In this document: positions 48,845 through 56,539 of the stretch, piece by piece | Position numbering within the stretch: the first letter of the stretch is position 1 | Layout of the letters: each line of letters begins with the position of its first letter | Source: Hydrotalea flava | Lineage (GTDB): Bacteria > Bacteroidota > Bacteroidia > Chitinophagales > Chitinophagaceae | Length of the DNA stretch: 64,000 nucleotides | NCBI RefSeq assembly: GCF_001623405.1 | Contig: NZ_LUHG01000065.1 | Location: forward strand, 99,127 to 163,126 | Direction of reading: 5' to 3' | Made by a program: the position numbers and the translations under genes | The notes under the pieces: model-generated | Database searches by the model: none | What the model was told of the DNA's origin: nothing | Seen by the model: the letters and a program-made list of their open reading frames with translations, nothing else

Positions 48845-49450
48845 TTAATTTTTTACAAACTGAAAAAGAAAGGATAATGAAATGAGGGTAGATAACATTT
48901 TAGCATCTCGAAGCTTATGCAGTGCTTTTTGCGTGAGATTTGAAACGGACTGATAATTAATTCCCATAATTTCAGCAATTTGCTGATTATCCATATTTTC
49001 GAAATAACGAAGGTAAATTACCTCTTTTTGCCTTTTTGGCAGCTGATTTAAAAGAATTGAAATTTTTTGTTGCAGTATAAAATCACTTTCTTTTTTTACA
49101 ATAATTTCTTCCTGAGAAAATTCAATATTGGGTTGTTGAAAGAATTGTATTTTAATATTTTTTAATTTTAAATCGCGAAAATAGTTCAAAATCTGCTTTC
49201 GCAAAGCAGCATAAAAATATGGCTTTACCTGCTGTATGGAATGAAGTGACTTTTTTTTGATCCATAATTTCACAAACAAATCCTGCACTGCTTCGTTTGA
49301 AAGGGTCTCATCATCCAGCAACTTCAAGGCATACGCATACAACCCTTCGAACAAATGATGATGCAGTGCTTTAAATGCATGCACATCACCTTCTCTGGCT
49401 GCCATCCACCATTGCAATAATTGTTCGTTATTCTGACTATCCTGCAGCAT
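48845..49450 (-). CDS. ECF sigma factor (FecI-like, Bacteroidota type)
   Basis: A 201-residue RNA polymerase sigma factor. Region 2 lies at about 25-95 (with NEAVQDLFVKLW as the core-binding 2.1-2.2 part), and region 4 at about 130-185 contains LPKRQKEVIYLRYFENM and the helix-turn-helix QQIAEIMGINYQSVSN. It is the first gene of the beta-glucan locus and is held by the FecR protein encoded next. It probably directs transcription of the susCD-enzyme operon. I could not define its promoter sequence. Confidence 0.93.
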   Translation of the reverse strand: MLQDSQNNEQLLQWWMAAREGDVHAFKALHHHLFEGLYAYALKLLDDETLSNEAVQDLFVKLWIKKKSLHSIQQVKPYFYAALRKQILNYFRDLKLKNIKIQFFQQPNIEFSQEEIIVKKESDFILQQKISILLNQLPKRQKEVIYLRYFENMDNQQIAEIMGINYQSVSNLTQKALHKLRDAKMLSTLISLSFLFQFVKN

Positions 49451-49598
49451 TACAGGATAAAAGTAACTATTCTCTATTTATAAAACCGATACGTGGGTAT
49501 AATCAATATTAAATGCCATTGTATTATTCAAGCCCATCCATTTCAATTTCAAAAAATTTTAACTCCACTTAAATTTTACAAATAAATACCGGCTTTCA

Positions 49599-50645
49599 TT
49601 ACCTAAATGCAAATGCCACCCCTGCACCAATACCATTGTATTTGGCAAAAGTATAGTCAGCATAAATTTTTAGAATAAATAAATTGAAACGAACCCCCCA
49701 TGTATTTGAAATACCGGATGCTGTATACGACATTGCCAATGGATCGGTAGCATTAATGGTAAAAGTGTTATTCGGCGGGGGAAAATTGGTATTAAGTGTA
49801 GCCTGATACGAACCATTTACATTGATATTAGATTTACCCGAATTATAACCTATAGCTGTGTAAATTTCTAAAAATGAAAATTTTACAGATGCAATGGCCT
49901 GAACGGTATAGGCAGAGATATCATACTTCAAATCTGCATTATTACTTCGAACAGAACCGGAATTGGTTAAATTAGGATAATAATCGGCTGAAAGGTGGTT
50001 ATAGGCAGCTAAAGCCGACAAATGCAGAAATGGTACTTTTTTAAGAAAAGGCAGGTAATTAGAAAATTCATGCTGAACACCTATGCCAAAAATGCCCATT
50101 GAAACATTATTTAAATCTGTTTTTGGAAAGTAACGCACTTTTAAATCAGTATGCTTAAAAATACCAATGCCCAACTGTGCTACCGGCAGTGGAACAGATA
50201 CCGGCAAAAATGAAATATTCTTTTTAAAATCGTTTCCTATACCGGTTGGGGTTGTAAAATCGGTGTACGCCTGCTGTCCGTTTTCGGTAACATTTACATG
50301 AATGCTTTGTGATGAGCTGCCTCCCATAAACGTGGGCAGACTGGCGCTCGTTGCACCGCCATTTAATTTAAAGGTTGAATAATCAGCATTATTAAATGTA
50401 AAATTTTGTTTATCGGTTGGTACTACAGCAGCCTGTAAACTAACGGAAAGATCAAAACCCAATAGTTTATGAGCCCTTGCCGTACTATACCAGCCGCGAT
50501 TCATATTGTAAATTTCTCCTTCGCCAAAAGGTTGTAAATAATTGCCAACAAATTTATTGGCATCGGCAATGGCCGCAGCAACACCTTGTGCATGAGATGG
50601 CAACATAGCAATAACGGTAATAAATAGCAGGGCTATCTTTTTCAT
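49599..50645 (-). CDS. Outer-membrane-type protein (DUF6588-like), function unknown
   Basis: A 348-residue exported protein with a clear signal peptide (cleavage at SHAQG). The rest alternates hydrophobic and polar residues in short strands with aromatic belts, for example VAQLGIGIFKHTDLKVRYFP and IYADYTFAKYNGIGAG, and ends in Phe-Arg, consistent with a small outer-membrane barrel. I recall a DUF6588 family with the NKFVGNYLQPFGEG opening, which matches residues about 31-44; this is from memory. It is a single gene between the two nutrient loci, on the same strand as both. No role can be assigned. Confidence 0.7.
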   Translation of the reverse strand: MKKIALLFITVIAMLPSHAQGVAAAIADANKFVGNYLQPFGEGEIYNMNRGWYSTARAHKLLGFDLSVSLQAAVVPTDKQNFTFNNADYSTFKLNGGATSASLPTFMGGSSSQSIHVNVTENGQQAYTDFTTPTGIGNDFKKNISFLPVSVPLPVAQLGIGIFKHTDLKVRYFPKTDLNNVSMGIFGIGVQHEFSNYLPFLKKVPFLHLSALAAYNHLSADYYPNLTNSGSVRSNNADLKYDISAYTVQAIASVKFSFLEIYTAIGYNSGKSNINVNGSYQATLNTNFPPPNNTFTINATDPLAMSYTASGISNTWGVRFNLFILKIYADYTFAKYNGIGAGVAFAFR

Positions 50646-50804
50646 ATCAACACATTTAAAATTTAAAAATAGTGTTTATTTGATACAGCAAATGAAAGCG
50701 CTAAAATAGTTCAAGAGCAATACATATCATGATAAACATACTACAAATTGATGATTATTGATATTTTTTATGCAAATGACATGAAAAAGAGAAATTCAAG
50801 CTGT

Positions 50805-50850
50805 ATTATGCTGCTTGGAAGAAAAAAAATATTTTATAAAACAGCATAAT
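50805..50850. repeat. Inverted repeat downstream of the phosphonate-type operon
   Basis: Perfect nine-base arms ATTATGCTG (50805-50813) and CAGCATAAT (50842-50850) separated by a 28-base AT-rich spacer that contains an A-run. It begins 24 bases past the stop of the FAD oxidoreductase (50874). It may be a weak terminator or transcript-stability hairpin; the long loop argues against a classic terminator. Confidence 0.35.
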
Positions 50851-50873
50851 TTCTCAAGGCAATACCGCTGAGG

Positions 50874-52004
50874 CTATACAATTTCGTTTATTTTCTCCTC
50901 AGCCAAACCAAACGATAGGGTCATTCCTGCTCCACCCAATCCATTTAAAATATAAACACCGGGCAAGACTTCAAGAAAAACTTCGGTGTCACCATTGCTC
51001 ATTTTAGAATATATTCCATTCCAACTTTGTAATAATGACCAGTTGGTGCAATGAACAAACTGTTTTAAATATTGAATTACCAAATTGTTTAAATGTGCCG
51101 CATCAAAAGGATCGTGGGTTAATCCATATTCATGTGTATCACCAACGGTAAGCTCGCCTTCATCATTTTGTGAAACCATTACATGAATACCCCATTTTAA
51201 ATATTCGGGCATACCTTTTTCATATCTTGCCTTTAATTGTGGCAAAGAGGCAGCGGCTTTAAAGCTTTCGTAATGAATTAAAGATAATCCGCCACACAAT
51301 GAAGTACCAATATGCATACCATCATTACCTGCATTAAAACGAAGCATTTGTAATTTACATTTGGTAATAGCGATAGCAGTAAATACTTCCGGAAATAAGG
51401 TTTCAAAATCTGCTCCACTACATATCATTATCAAATCAGCCTGCAAGGTTTCATTACCCATCCAAACTTTTCCCTGTTCTATACGATTAACAACTTTTCC
51501 CCATATAAACTGAACATTCAAATATTCTGATAAATAAACAGGAATGGTGGCAATAGCTTTTCGTGGATTGACCACCATTTCAGTGGCACTGTATAAACCA
51601 CCTAATAAACCCAATTCAATTACGCCTTCAAATTCTTCAATAATATCTTTTTTACGCATTAACTCTACCGGCCTGCCATTTTGGTGAAAGGCATCAAATA
51701 ATTCTTCCAACACCTGCATTTCATCTTCATGATAAGCAACGTGTAAACTGCCGGATTCTCTATACCATATATTGGTACTATCTGCTACTTCTTTCCAAAT
51801 TTCCTTACTCCGCATGGCTCTGTTATACAATACACCATCGGGTTGCCCTACAGGCCAAACCATTCCAAAATTACGAATGGATGCACCTACTGCTTTTTCG
51901 CCACGTTCTATTACAGTAACGGAATATCCTTTTAAACTCAAAGCCCTTGCCGTTGCCAACCCAACAATACCGGCGCCAATTACAATTGCGGACTGATTAC
52001 GCAT
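50874..52004 (-). CDS. FAD-dependent amine oxidoreductase (TIGR03364 type, phosphonate-associated)
   Basis: A 376-residue DAO-fold flavoprotein. The dinucleotide motif is VIGAGIVGLATARAL at residues 6-20, followed by the ERG acidic contact and a family-typical GASIRNFGMVWPVGQP. It resembles glycine and sarcosine oxidases and, by the SIRNFGMVWPVGQP signature, the family I know as TIGR03364, which recurs in phosphonate degradation loci. I infer oxidation of 2-aminoethylphosphonate or an N-methyl form to phosphonoacetaldehyde, feeding the PhnX-like enzyme and replacing the usual PhnW transaminase, which is absent here. The ATG at 52004 overlaps the transporter by eight bases; a TTG six bases earlier is less likely. 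It is the last gene of the operon. Confidence 0.82.
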   Translation of the reverse strand: MRNQSAIVIGAGIVGLATARALSLKGYSVTVIERGEKAVGASIRNFGMVWPVGQPDGVLYNRAMRSKEIWKEVADSTNIWYRESGSLHVAYHEDEMQVLEELFDAFHQNGRPVELMRKKDIIEEFEGVIELGLLGGLYSATEMVVNPRKAIATIPVYLSEYLNVQFIWGKVVNRIEQGKVWMGNETLQADLIMICSGADFETLFPEVFTAIAITKCKLQMLRFNAGNDGMHIGTSLCGGLSLIHYESFKAAASLPQLKARYEKGMPEYLKWGIHVMVSQNDEGELTVGDTHEYGLTHDPFDAAHLNNLVIQYLKQFVHCTNWSLLQSWNGIYSKMSNGDTEVFLEVLPGVYILNGLGGAGMTLSFGLAEEKINEIV

Positions 52005-53277
52005 ACACAATATTTATTTTATTATATTTCGATTTAAAATAGTACAAAGCAATGGTGGTACCTGCAACACCTATTACAGAAAAAATAATAACGCCGTTTC
52101 CGTACAGAACAGACCATTCCATATGTCCACTAAAAAATGTTTTGAGTATAATTACACCTACACTTCCTAAATATCCGAACGAATCGGCCACATACATTAA
52201 AAAACCTACATTACCCGTATACCGGTAAGTGGCAATCATTCTATCAAATAATATACAGTTAAAGGGAATATAGCCCACATACAAACCTAAACCTACCAGC
52301 GTCATCCAATACAATGGCGGTAAATGTTGATATAAGAAAAGCCAGGAACTGATACCGGCTATCATAAAACCGGCAATAATTAAATAATGCGTTATAAAAA
52401 AAGCACGTGCATTGTTTTTAATAAATATCATACTGCTAATCAAAATCAGGACAATAATTGAAATGGGCGTTTCTGTTTCAGTAAATACGGCAGCATTTTT
52501 ACCAAAACCCATTTCGCGGAACATATCTGCCGCAAAATTGTCACGGATATCACGAAACACCGTTAATATTACATATACCAATACCAATAGCACCAATCCG
52601 GTACTAAAATTTTTAAAAAAGATTTTTCTTTCTGCTTTGTTTAATGAAGCCCTGGTAACGCGTTGTGCTTTATCGGCCTCTGTTGGCGGCGGAATTTTTT
52701 CTAATAACCATAACAGTAGTATCATGGGTATAACAAAAACCAATCCGGTTACAAAAGGCATCCATAATTCTTTAATGTGAAATTGCACCATCAAAGTTTT
52801 ACCTACCGATTTTACAAAACCAGAGGAGAAAATAAAACTAACTGCTAATGCTGCTCCAATAAAGTCGGTTGCCTTTCTTCCTTCAACAAAGGAGAAAACA
52901 ATTCCCCAGATAATTCCTAACGGGAACCCGTTAATGAATAAAAAAAGAATATTGTAAGGGGCAGGTATAATGGCAAACAACAAAAGCGCCAACCACGAAA
53001 TACCCACCAACAGTAATATTAATTTGCCTCTTCTAAAATGTTTTAACTCTGCAATAAATTTAATACCGTAAAACTTACTGAACATATAGCCCAATACCTG
53101 GGTAATTACCAATGCATCTTTATAAGCCAATCCGAAAACAGTAGGCGTATCATGATAAGTTCCGACACTAAAAGGCTTACGGAAAGCATATACCGTTGCA
53201 TAGGTAAGAAAAGTAATTATGGCAGCATATAAGGCTACGAAAAACTCCCGATGCTTTTTAATATAATTTACTGCCAT
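51997..53277 (-). CDS. MFS transporter (DUF5690 type), probable organophosphonate importer
   Basis: A 426-residue inner-membrane transporter with about twelve helices. The first helix pair contains YATVYAFRKPFSVG, which recalls the RKPF/RKNF element of the organophosphate:phosphate antiporters GlpT and UhpT. I recall the family as DUF5690. A central cytoplasmic loop (EKIPPPTEADKAQR) separates the halves. It overlaps the PhnX-like gene by ten bases and the oxidoreductase by eight. Position and resemblance suggest it brings 2-aminoethylphosphonate or a glycerol ester of it into the cytoplasm. Substrate and coupling are inferred. Confidence 0.78.
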   Translation of the reverse strand: MAVNYIKKHREFFVALYAAIITFLTYATVYAFRKPFSVGTYHDTPTVFGLAYKDALVITQVLGYMFSKFYGIKFIAELKHFRRGKLILLLVGISWLALLLFAIIPAPYNILFLFINGFPLGIIWGIVFSFVEGRKATDFIGAALAVSFIFSSGFVKSVGKTLMVQFHIKELWMPFVTGLVFVIPMILLLWLLEKIPPPTEADKAQRVTRASLNKAERKIFFKNFSTGLVLLVLVYVILTVFRDIRDNFAADMFREMGFGKNAAVFTETETPISIIVLILISSMIFIKNNARAFFITHYLIIAGFMIAGISSWLFLYQHLPPLYWMTLVGLGLYVGYIPFNCILFDRMIATYRYTGNVGFLMYVADSFGYLGSVGVIILKTFFSGHMEWSVLYGNGVIIFSVIGVAGTTIALYYFKSKYNKINIVYA

Positions 53278-53957
53278 TGCGGTTGTATAATTCCCTTAAG
53301 TTCATTAAGTGAATGAATGATATAATCGGGAGCATAGGTACGCAGTTGCAACTCGGTATATGCGCCTGTTGTAGTGGCTATTACAATACCACATTCTGCA
53401 TTTCGCCCTTCTAATACATCTACCTCCGTATCGCCTACTTTTGCTATATTTTTAGCATCCTGCACACGGGTTTTTCCCATAATAGATTGTATCATATAGG
53501 GTGCCGGCCTGCCTTCGGGCACTTCATCGCTGCAAACTACACAAGCAATATTGGGATGATGATTCCAATGTAATCTGTTTAAAATTGCATCCGTAATAGG
53601 CCTGGTAAATCCGGTATCTAATGCAACCTGAATACCCAAACTATTTAACCAGGAAAAAATTTGTTCTGCGAAAGGCAATGGTTGTAAGGATGGTGTTGTT
53701 CCATAATAATGCACCATACGATTGGTAAAATCGGTATGAATAGATTCGATGCTATGGCCGGGCAATAAAGGTTGTTTATATTGGCGCAGAATAATTTCAA
53801 TGGCTTCAATTTTCTTATACCCCATTACTTTATCTACATCATCCGGTTGCACGTTTAATCCTGCTGCCTGAAAAGCATCTCTAAAAGTTTGATTGATGTT
53901 GCCATGATCGGCTACAGTTGTTCCTGCAATATCGAAAACTACTAATTGAATGGGCAT
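53268..53957 (-). CDS. PhnX-like HAD hydrolase (phosphonoacetaldehyde hydrolase type)
   Basis: A 229-residue HAD-superfamily enzyme. The nucleophile is Asp9 in VVFDIAGTTV. Residue 11 is Ala rather than the Asp of ordinary HAD phosphatases, as in phosphonatases. Lys49 in VMGYKKIEA lines up with the Schiff-base Lys53 of Bacillus PhnX (its motif is MGLLKID). Motif II is in LDTGFTRPI, the RPAPYMI element and VGDTEVDVLEG acidic loop complete the active site. It matches the family known as TIGR03351 (PhnX-like). The predicted reaction is phosphonoacetaldehyde to acetaldehyde plus phosphate. One base separates it from the PhnZ-like gene. Whether Lys49 forms the imine is untested. Confidence 0.85.
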   Translation of the reverse strand: MPIQLVVFDIAGTTVADHGNINQTFRDAFQAAGLNVQPDDVDKVMGYKKIEAIEIILRQYKQPLLPGHSIESIHTDFTNRMVHYYGTTPSLQPLPFAEQIFSWLNSLGIQVALDTGFTRPITDAILNRLHWNHHPNIACVVCSDEVPEGRPAPYMIQSIMGKTRVQDAKNIAKVGDTEVDVLEGRNAECGIVIATTTGAYTELQLRTYAPDYIIHSLNELKGIIQPQWQ

Positions 53958-53958
53958 A

Positions 53959-54546
53959 TTAGCTTTGTTGTTTTAAGTGTTGAATAATACGTTGCTGATA
54001 TACCTCTAATGAAGGTAAAGGCTTGTTGGTTAATTTGGCTTGCTCATCCCAACGGCGTAAGGCTATATATAATGGGAACAAGGGATCTGCTTCAAATTCA
54101 GCTGCTTCTGCTTCCGCCATCCTGCCGCCCTGAAACTGCAATGTTTGTTTACTGGCTTCAGATAATTGTGCATAATATTCGGGATCTTTATAAGTTAGGT
54201 ATCTTTTTGCATTTACATGCGATTCAATCAGTTTTGCAATTTTCAAAGAAAAACCCTTTTCCAAAACATATGCTGCACCTAATTTTTCGTGATCCACCAA
54301 TCCAAAATTATCCATATGGCCGGCAGTACTCCCTTCGGGCATTATGTGTTCATATAAATGCCCAATATCATGAAAGAAAGCAGCCAATATTACTTCATCA
54401 TCATACCCGCCTTCTTCTGCCAGTTGAGCGCATTGGCACATGTGCTCTAATTGTGAAACCGGCTCACCAATATAATCTTCATGCCCATATTTTTTATATA
54501 ACTCAATTATTTCATGGGCTGTTTGTTCAATTTGTTCTTTTTTCAT
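53959..54546 (-). CDS. PhnZ-like HD-domain di-iron oxygenase
   Basis: A 195-residue HD-domain protein. Ligands expected for the mixed-valent di-iron site are all present: His35 (QLEH), His59 and Asp60 (FHDIGH), His86 (DHEKLG), His110 (ESHVNAKRYL) and Asp167 (RRWDEQ). His63 and Lys114 are also conserved positions. The E-P-V-SQLEH-QCA and HDIGHL patterns fit the phosphonate-operon HD family (TIGR03276), whose characterised member PhnZ oxidatively cleaves 2-amino-1-hydroxyethylphosphonate to glycine and phosphate. PhnZ normally needs the hydroxylase PhnY to make its substrate; none is visible in the window. It lies five bases after the phosphatase-like gene and one base before the PhnX-like gene. 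Confidence 0.86.
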   Translation of the reverse strand: MKKEQIEQTAHEIIELYKKYGHEDYIGEPVSQLEHMCQCAQLAEEGGYDDEVILAAFFHDIGHLYEHIMPEGSTAGHMDNFGLVDHEKLGAAYVLEKGFSLKIAKLIESHVNAKRYLTYKDPEYYAQLSEASKQTLQFQGGRMAEAEAAEFEADPLFPLYIALRRWDEQAKLTNKPLPSLEVYQQRIIQHLKQQS

Positions 54547-54551
54547 ACCGT

Positions 54552-55637
54552 TTATTTTTGTAACAGTTGCTCAATTGGTTTTGCAACGGGATGATTGGCT
54601 GTAAAATGAAATCCCAACATAGCAGCAATGGTAGCAGCAATTTGTTCCTGATACAATTGCATGTGTGTTTTTACTTCTCCTTCCGGTGTAATATCCGGCC
54701 CCATTACCGCCATCCAAATTTGTGAAGATTCCGGAATACGCGAACCATGACTGCGCCAGTTATCTTTATTTACATCACCTCTTCCATGATCGCAGGTAAC
54801 AATTAAAGTGGTTTTGTTACGATATACAGGATTGGATTGCAGATAGTTCCACAAATCGTGTATCATGGCATCTTCGGCATGTGCACTTTTTAAATACTGA
54901 TCATACATCCCGCCATGTGCAAAATCATCGGTTTCATCGAAAGCAATATACAATACCTTTGGCTGATAAGCTTTCAGATATTCGCGGGCTGCCATATAAG
55001 TTAAAATATCCGGACGCACATTCAAGGGCTGTGCCGTTAAAAACTGCATATCATTCATTAATTTTAAATTGCTGTTTTGAAAATGCAAAGTATCAGTATC
55101 TGAATTTACATAAATACCACTCCGCCATTTGTTTAAGATATAAGGAAACACATCCCAGGTAGAGAAGGCAGCCACTTTTCCGGTAAACCCTTTTTGCTTA
55201 TTTAAAAACTCTAATACATTTTTATTTTTATTTTTGATTTTATCGTTTGAATTAACGGCCGTGTCAGGGTAACCTGTAAATATTTCATTGTATCCGGGAT
55301 ATGAAAAATGGTAGCGGTTGGCTACGTTCATATCATTCTCATATAAACGGTTGCCATAAAGCCGTCCCCGTTGTTCAACAGTTGACCAAAGAAAAGGGAA
55401 TAATTTAGCCCTGCTTTCAGCGGGTGTTGCCGCTGTAAATTTTTCAGCTATATAGTCGCTGTCGTGCATATAGTTTTTGTCGGCCAATAAATAAGAATCT
55501 ACCCCTTTAAACACTTCCTGCCAGCGTAATCCATCTAAGGTTACAATTACAACATTTTCAGTTTGGCGTTGTGCCAATAACGGATTTGTACAAAAAGCCG
55601 CTAATAAAATTGCCAAACAAATAATACTTCTTTTCAT
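54552..55637 (-). CDS. Exported alkaline phosphatase superfamily hydrolase
   Basis: A 361-residue secreted metallohydrolase (signal peptide ending at PLLAQ). Metal ligands of the alkaline phosphatase/phosphodiesterase fold are visible: Asp35 in VTLDGLRWQEV, Asp237 and His241 in DDFAHGG, and Asp283-His284 in VTCDHGRG. The nucleophile is probably the Ser or Thr around FSYPGYNEIFTG. The sequence is closer to nucleotide pyrophosphatase/phosphodiesterases than to PhoA. In this operon it may cut a phosphate or phosphonate ester before uptake, beside the exported GDPD. A phosphonoacetate hydrolase-like activity is possible, since that enzyme shares the fold. It is 46 bases after the GDPD gene. Confidence 0.82.
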   Translation of the reverse strand: MKRSIICLAILLAAFCTNPLLAQRQTENVVIVTLDGLRWQEVFKGVDSYLLADKNYMHDSDYIAEKFTAATPAESRAKLFPFLWSTVEQRGRLYGNRLYENDMNVANRYHFSYPGYNEIFTGYPDTAVNSNDKIKNKNKNVLEFLNKQKGFTGKVAAFSTWDVFPYILNKWRSGIYVNSDTDTLHFQNSNLKLMNDMQFLTAQPLNVRPDILTYMAAREYLKAYQPKVLYIAFDETDDFAHGGMYDQYLKSAHAEDAMIHDLWNYLQSNPVYRNKTTLIVTCDHGRGDVNKDNWRSHGSRIPESSQIWMAVMGPDITPEGEVKTHMQLYQEQIAATIAAMLGFHFTANHPVAKPIEQLLQK

Positions 55638-55683
55638 AAATGCGTTTTAAAGTTATTAAATATTAGCTAGTCGTTCATTGAAT

Positions 55684-56523
55684 TTATTCAAGCCCCATTT
55701 GCCTTTGAGTTATGTATTTCAATAGTTGTTGCGGGTGGTCGGTTTGTAAACCATCTACTCCCACTTTCAAAAATTTATCCCAAATTGCTGTTGATTCTTG
55801 TGGGCTTTCTACATCTAACCAAACCTTTACATGATTTACATGGGCTATTTTAATTAAGTTTTCATCATACAAATTATCTACAACAGCTACATACATGGTT
55901 GTAAAAAATTCATTTAATTTTTCTTCTGTTAAACTTGTTGTTTTGGGTACGCTGGTAATGATAGGTACTTGTGGTGCTAACTTTTGCCATTCATGGAATT
56001 GTTGTAAGGTATTGGGATATACAATAATTTGATTTTGCATGCCTGCCTGTTGTATCATGTTCCATGCTTTTGCAACATTGGCATTTTTAAAATCAAGGTA
56101 AATATTGATTTTGTTTTTACAAAGTTGTAATACTTCTGAAAATAACGGGATAGTATATAATTGCCCATCTTTAGCCGGTGTATGCAAAGCTTTAATTTGT
56201 GCATAATCCAAACTGCTCACCGCACCTTTACCATCTGTTGTCCTGTCAACTGTTGCATCGTGCATTAATACCATTACACTATCACTGGTTTCTCTTACAT
56301 CTATTTCTACGTATTGCGCACCAGCCTCTATAGCTGCTTGAATTGCGGAAATGGTATTTTCAGGATAAAACACATGGTTACCTCGATGCGCTATTACAAC
56401 AAAAGCAGTTGAGGAACGAGGTAATACCCCATTCCCCTTCTGCGCTTGTACAGAAAAACTACTACTAAAACCAACTACCAAAATCAGTACAATATATTGA
56501 TATACATTTTTCACTTTTATCAT
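55684..56523 (-). CDS. Exported glycerophosphodiester phosphodiesterase
   Basis: A 279-residue GDPD with a signal peptide (cleavage near SVQAQ). Catalytic and metal residues are in place: His46 and Arg47 in IAHRGNH, Glu55-Asn56 in PENTISA, Glu73 and Asp75 in EIDVRET and His88 in LMHDATVDRTTDG. It should release glycerol-3-phosphate from deacylated phospholipid head groups. By the same chemistry it could release 2-aminoethylphosphonate from its glycerol ester, which would link it to the enzymes downstream. Starts at 56523, 56532 (ATG) and 56535 (TTG) are all possible; I prefer 56523 for its compact signal peptide. It follows susD by 16 bases. Confidence 0.88.
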   Translation of the reverse strand: MIKVKNVYQYIVLILVVGFSSSFSVQAQKGNGVLPRSSTAFVVIAHRGNHVFYPENTISAIQAAIEAGAQYVEIDVRETSDSVMVLMHDATVDRTTDGKGAVSSLDYAQIKALHTPAKDGQLYTIPLFSEVLQLCKNKINIYLDFKNANVAKAWNMIQQAGMQNQIIVYPNTLQQFHEWQKLAPQVPIITSVPKTTSLTEEKLNEFFTTMYVAVVDNLYDENLIKIAHVNHVKVWLDVESPQESTAIWDKFLKVGVDGLQTDHPQQLLKYITQRQMGLE

Positions 56524-56539
56524 TAAATGCATCAAAAAA

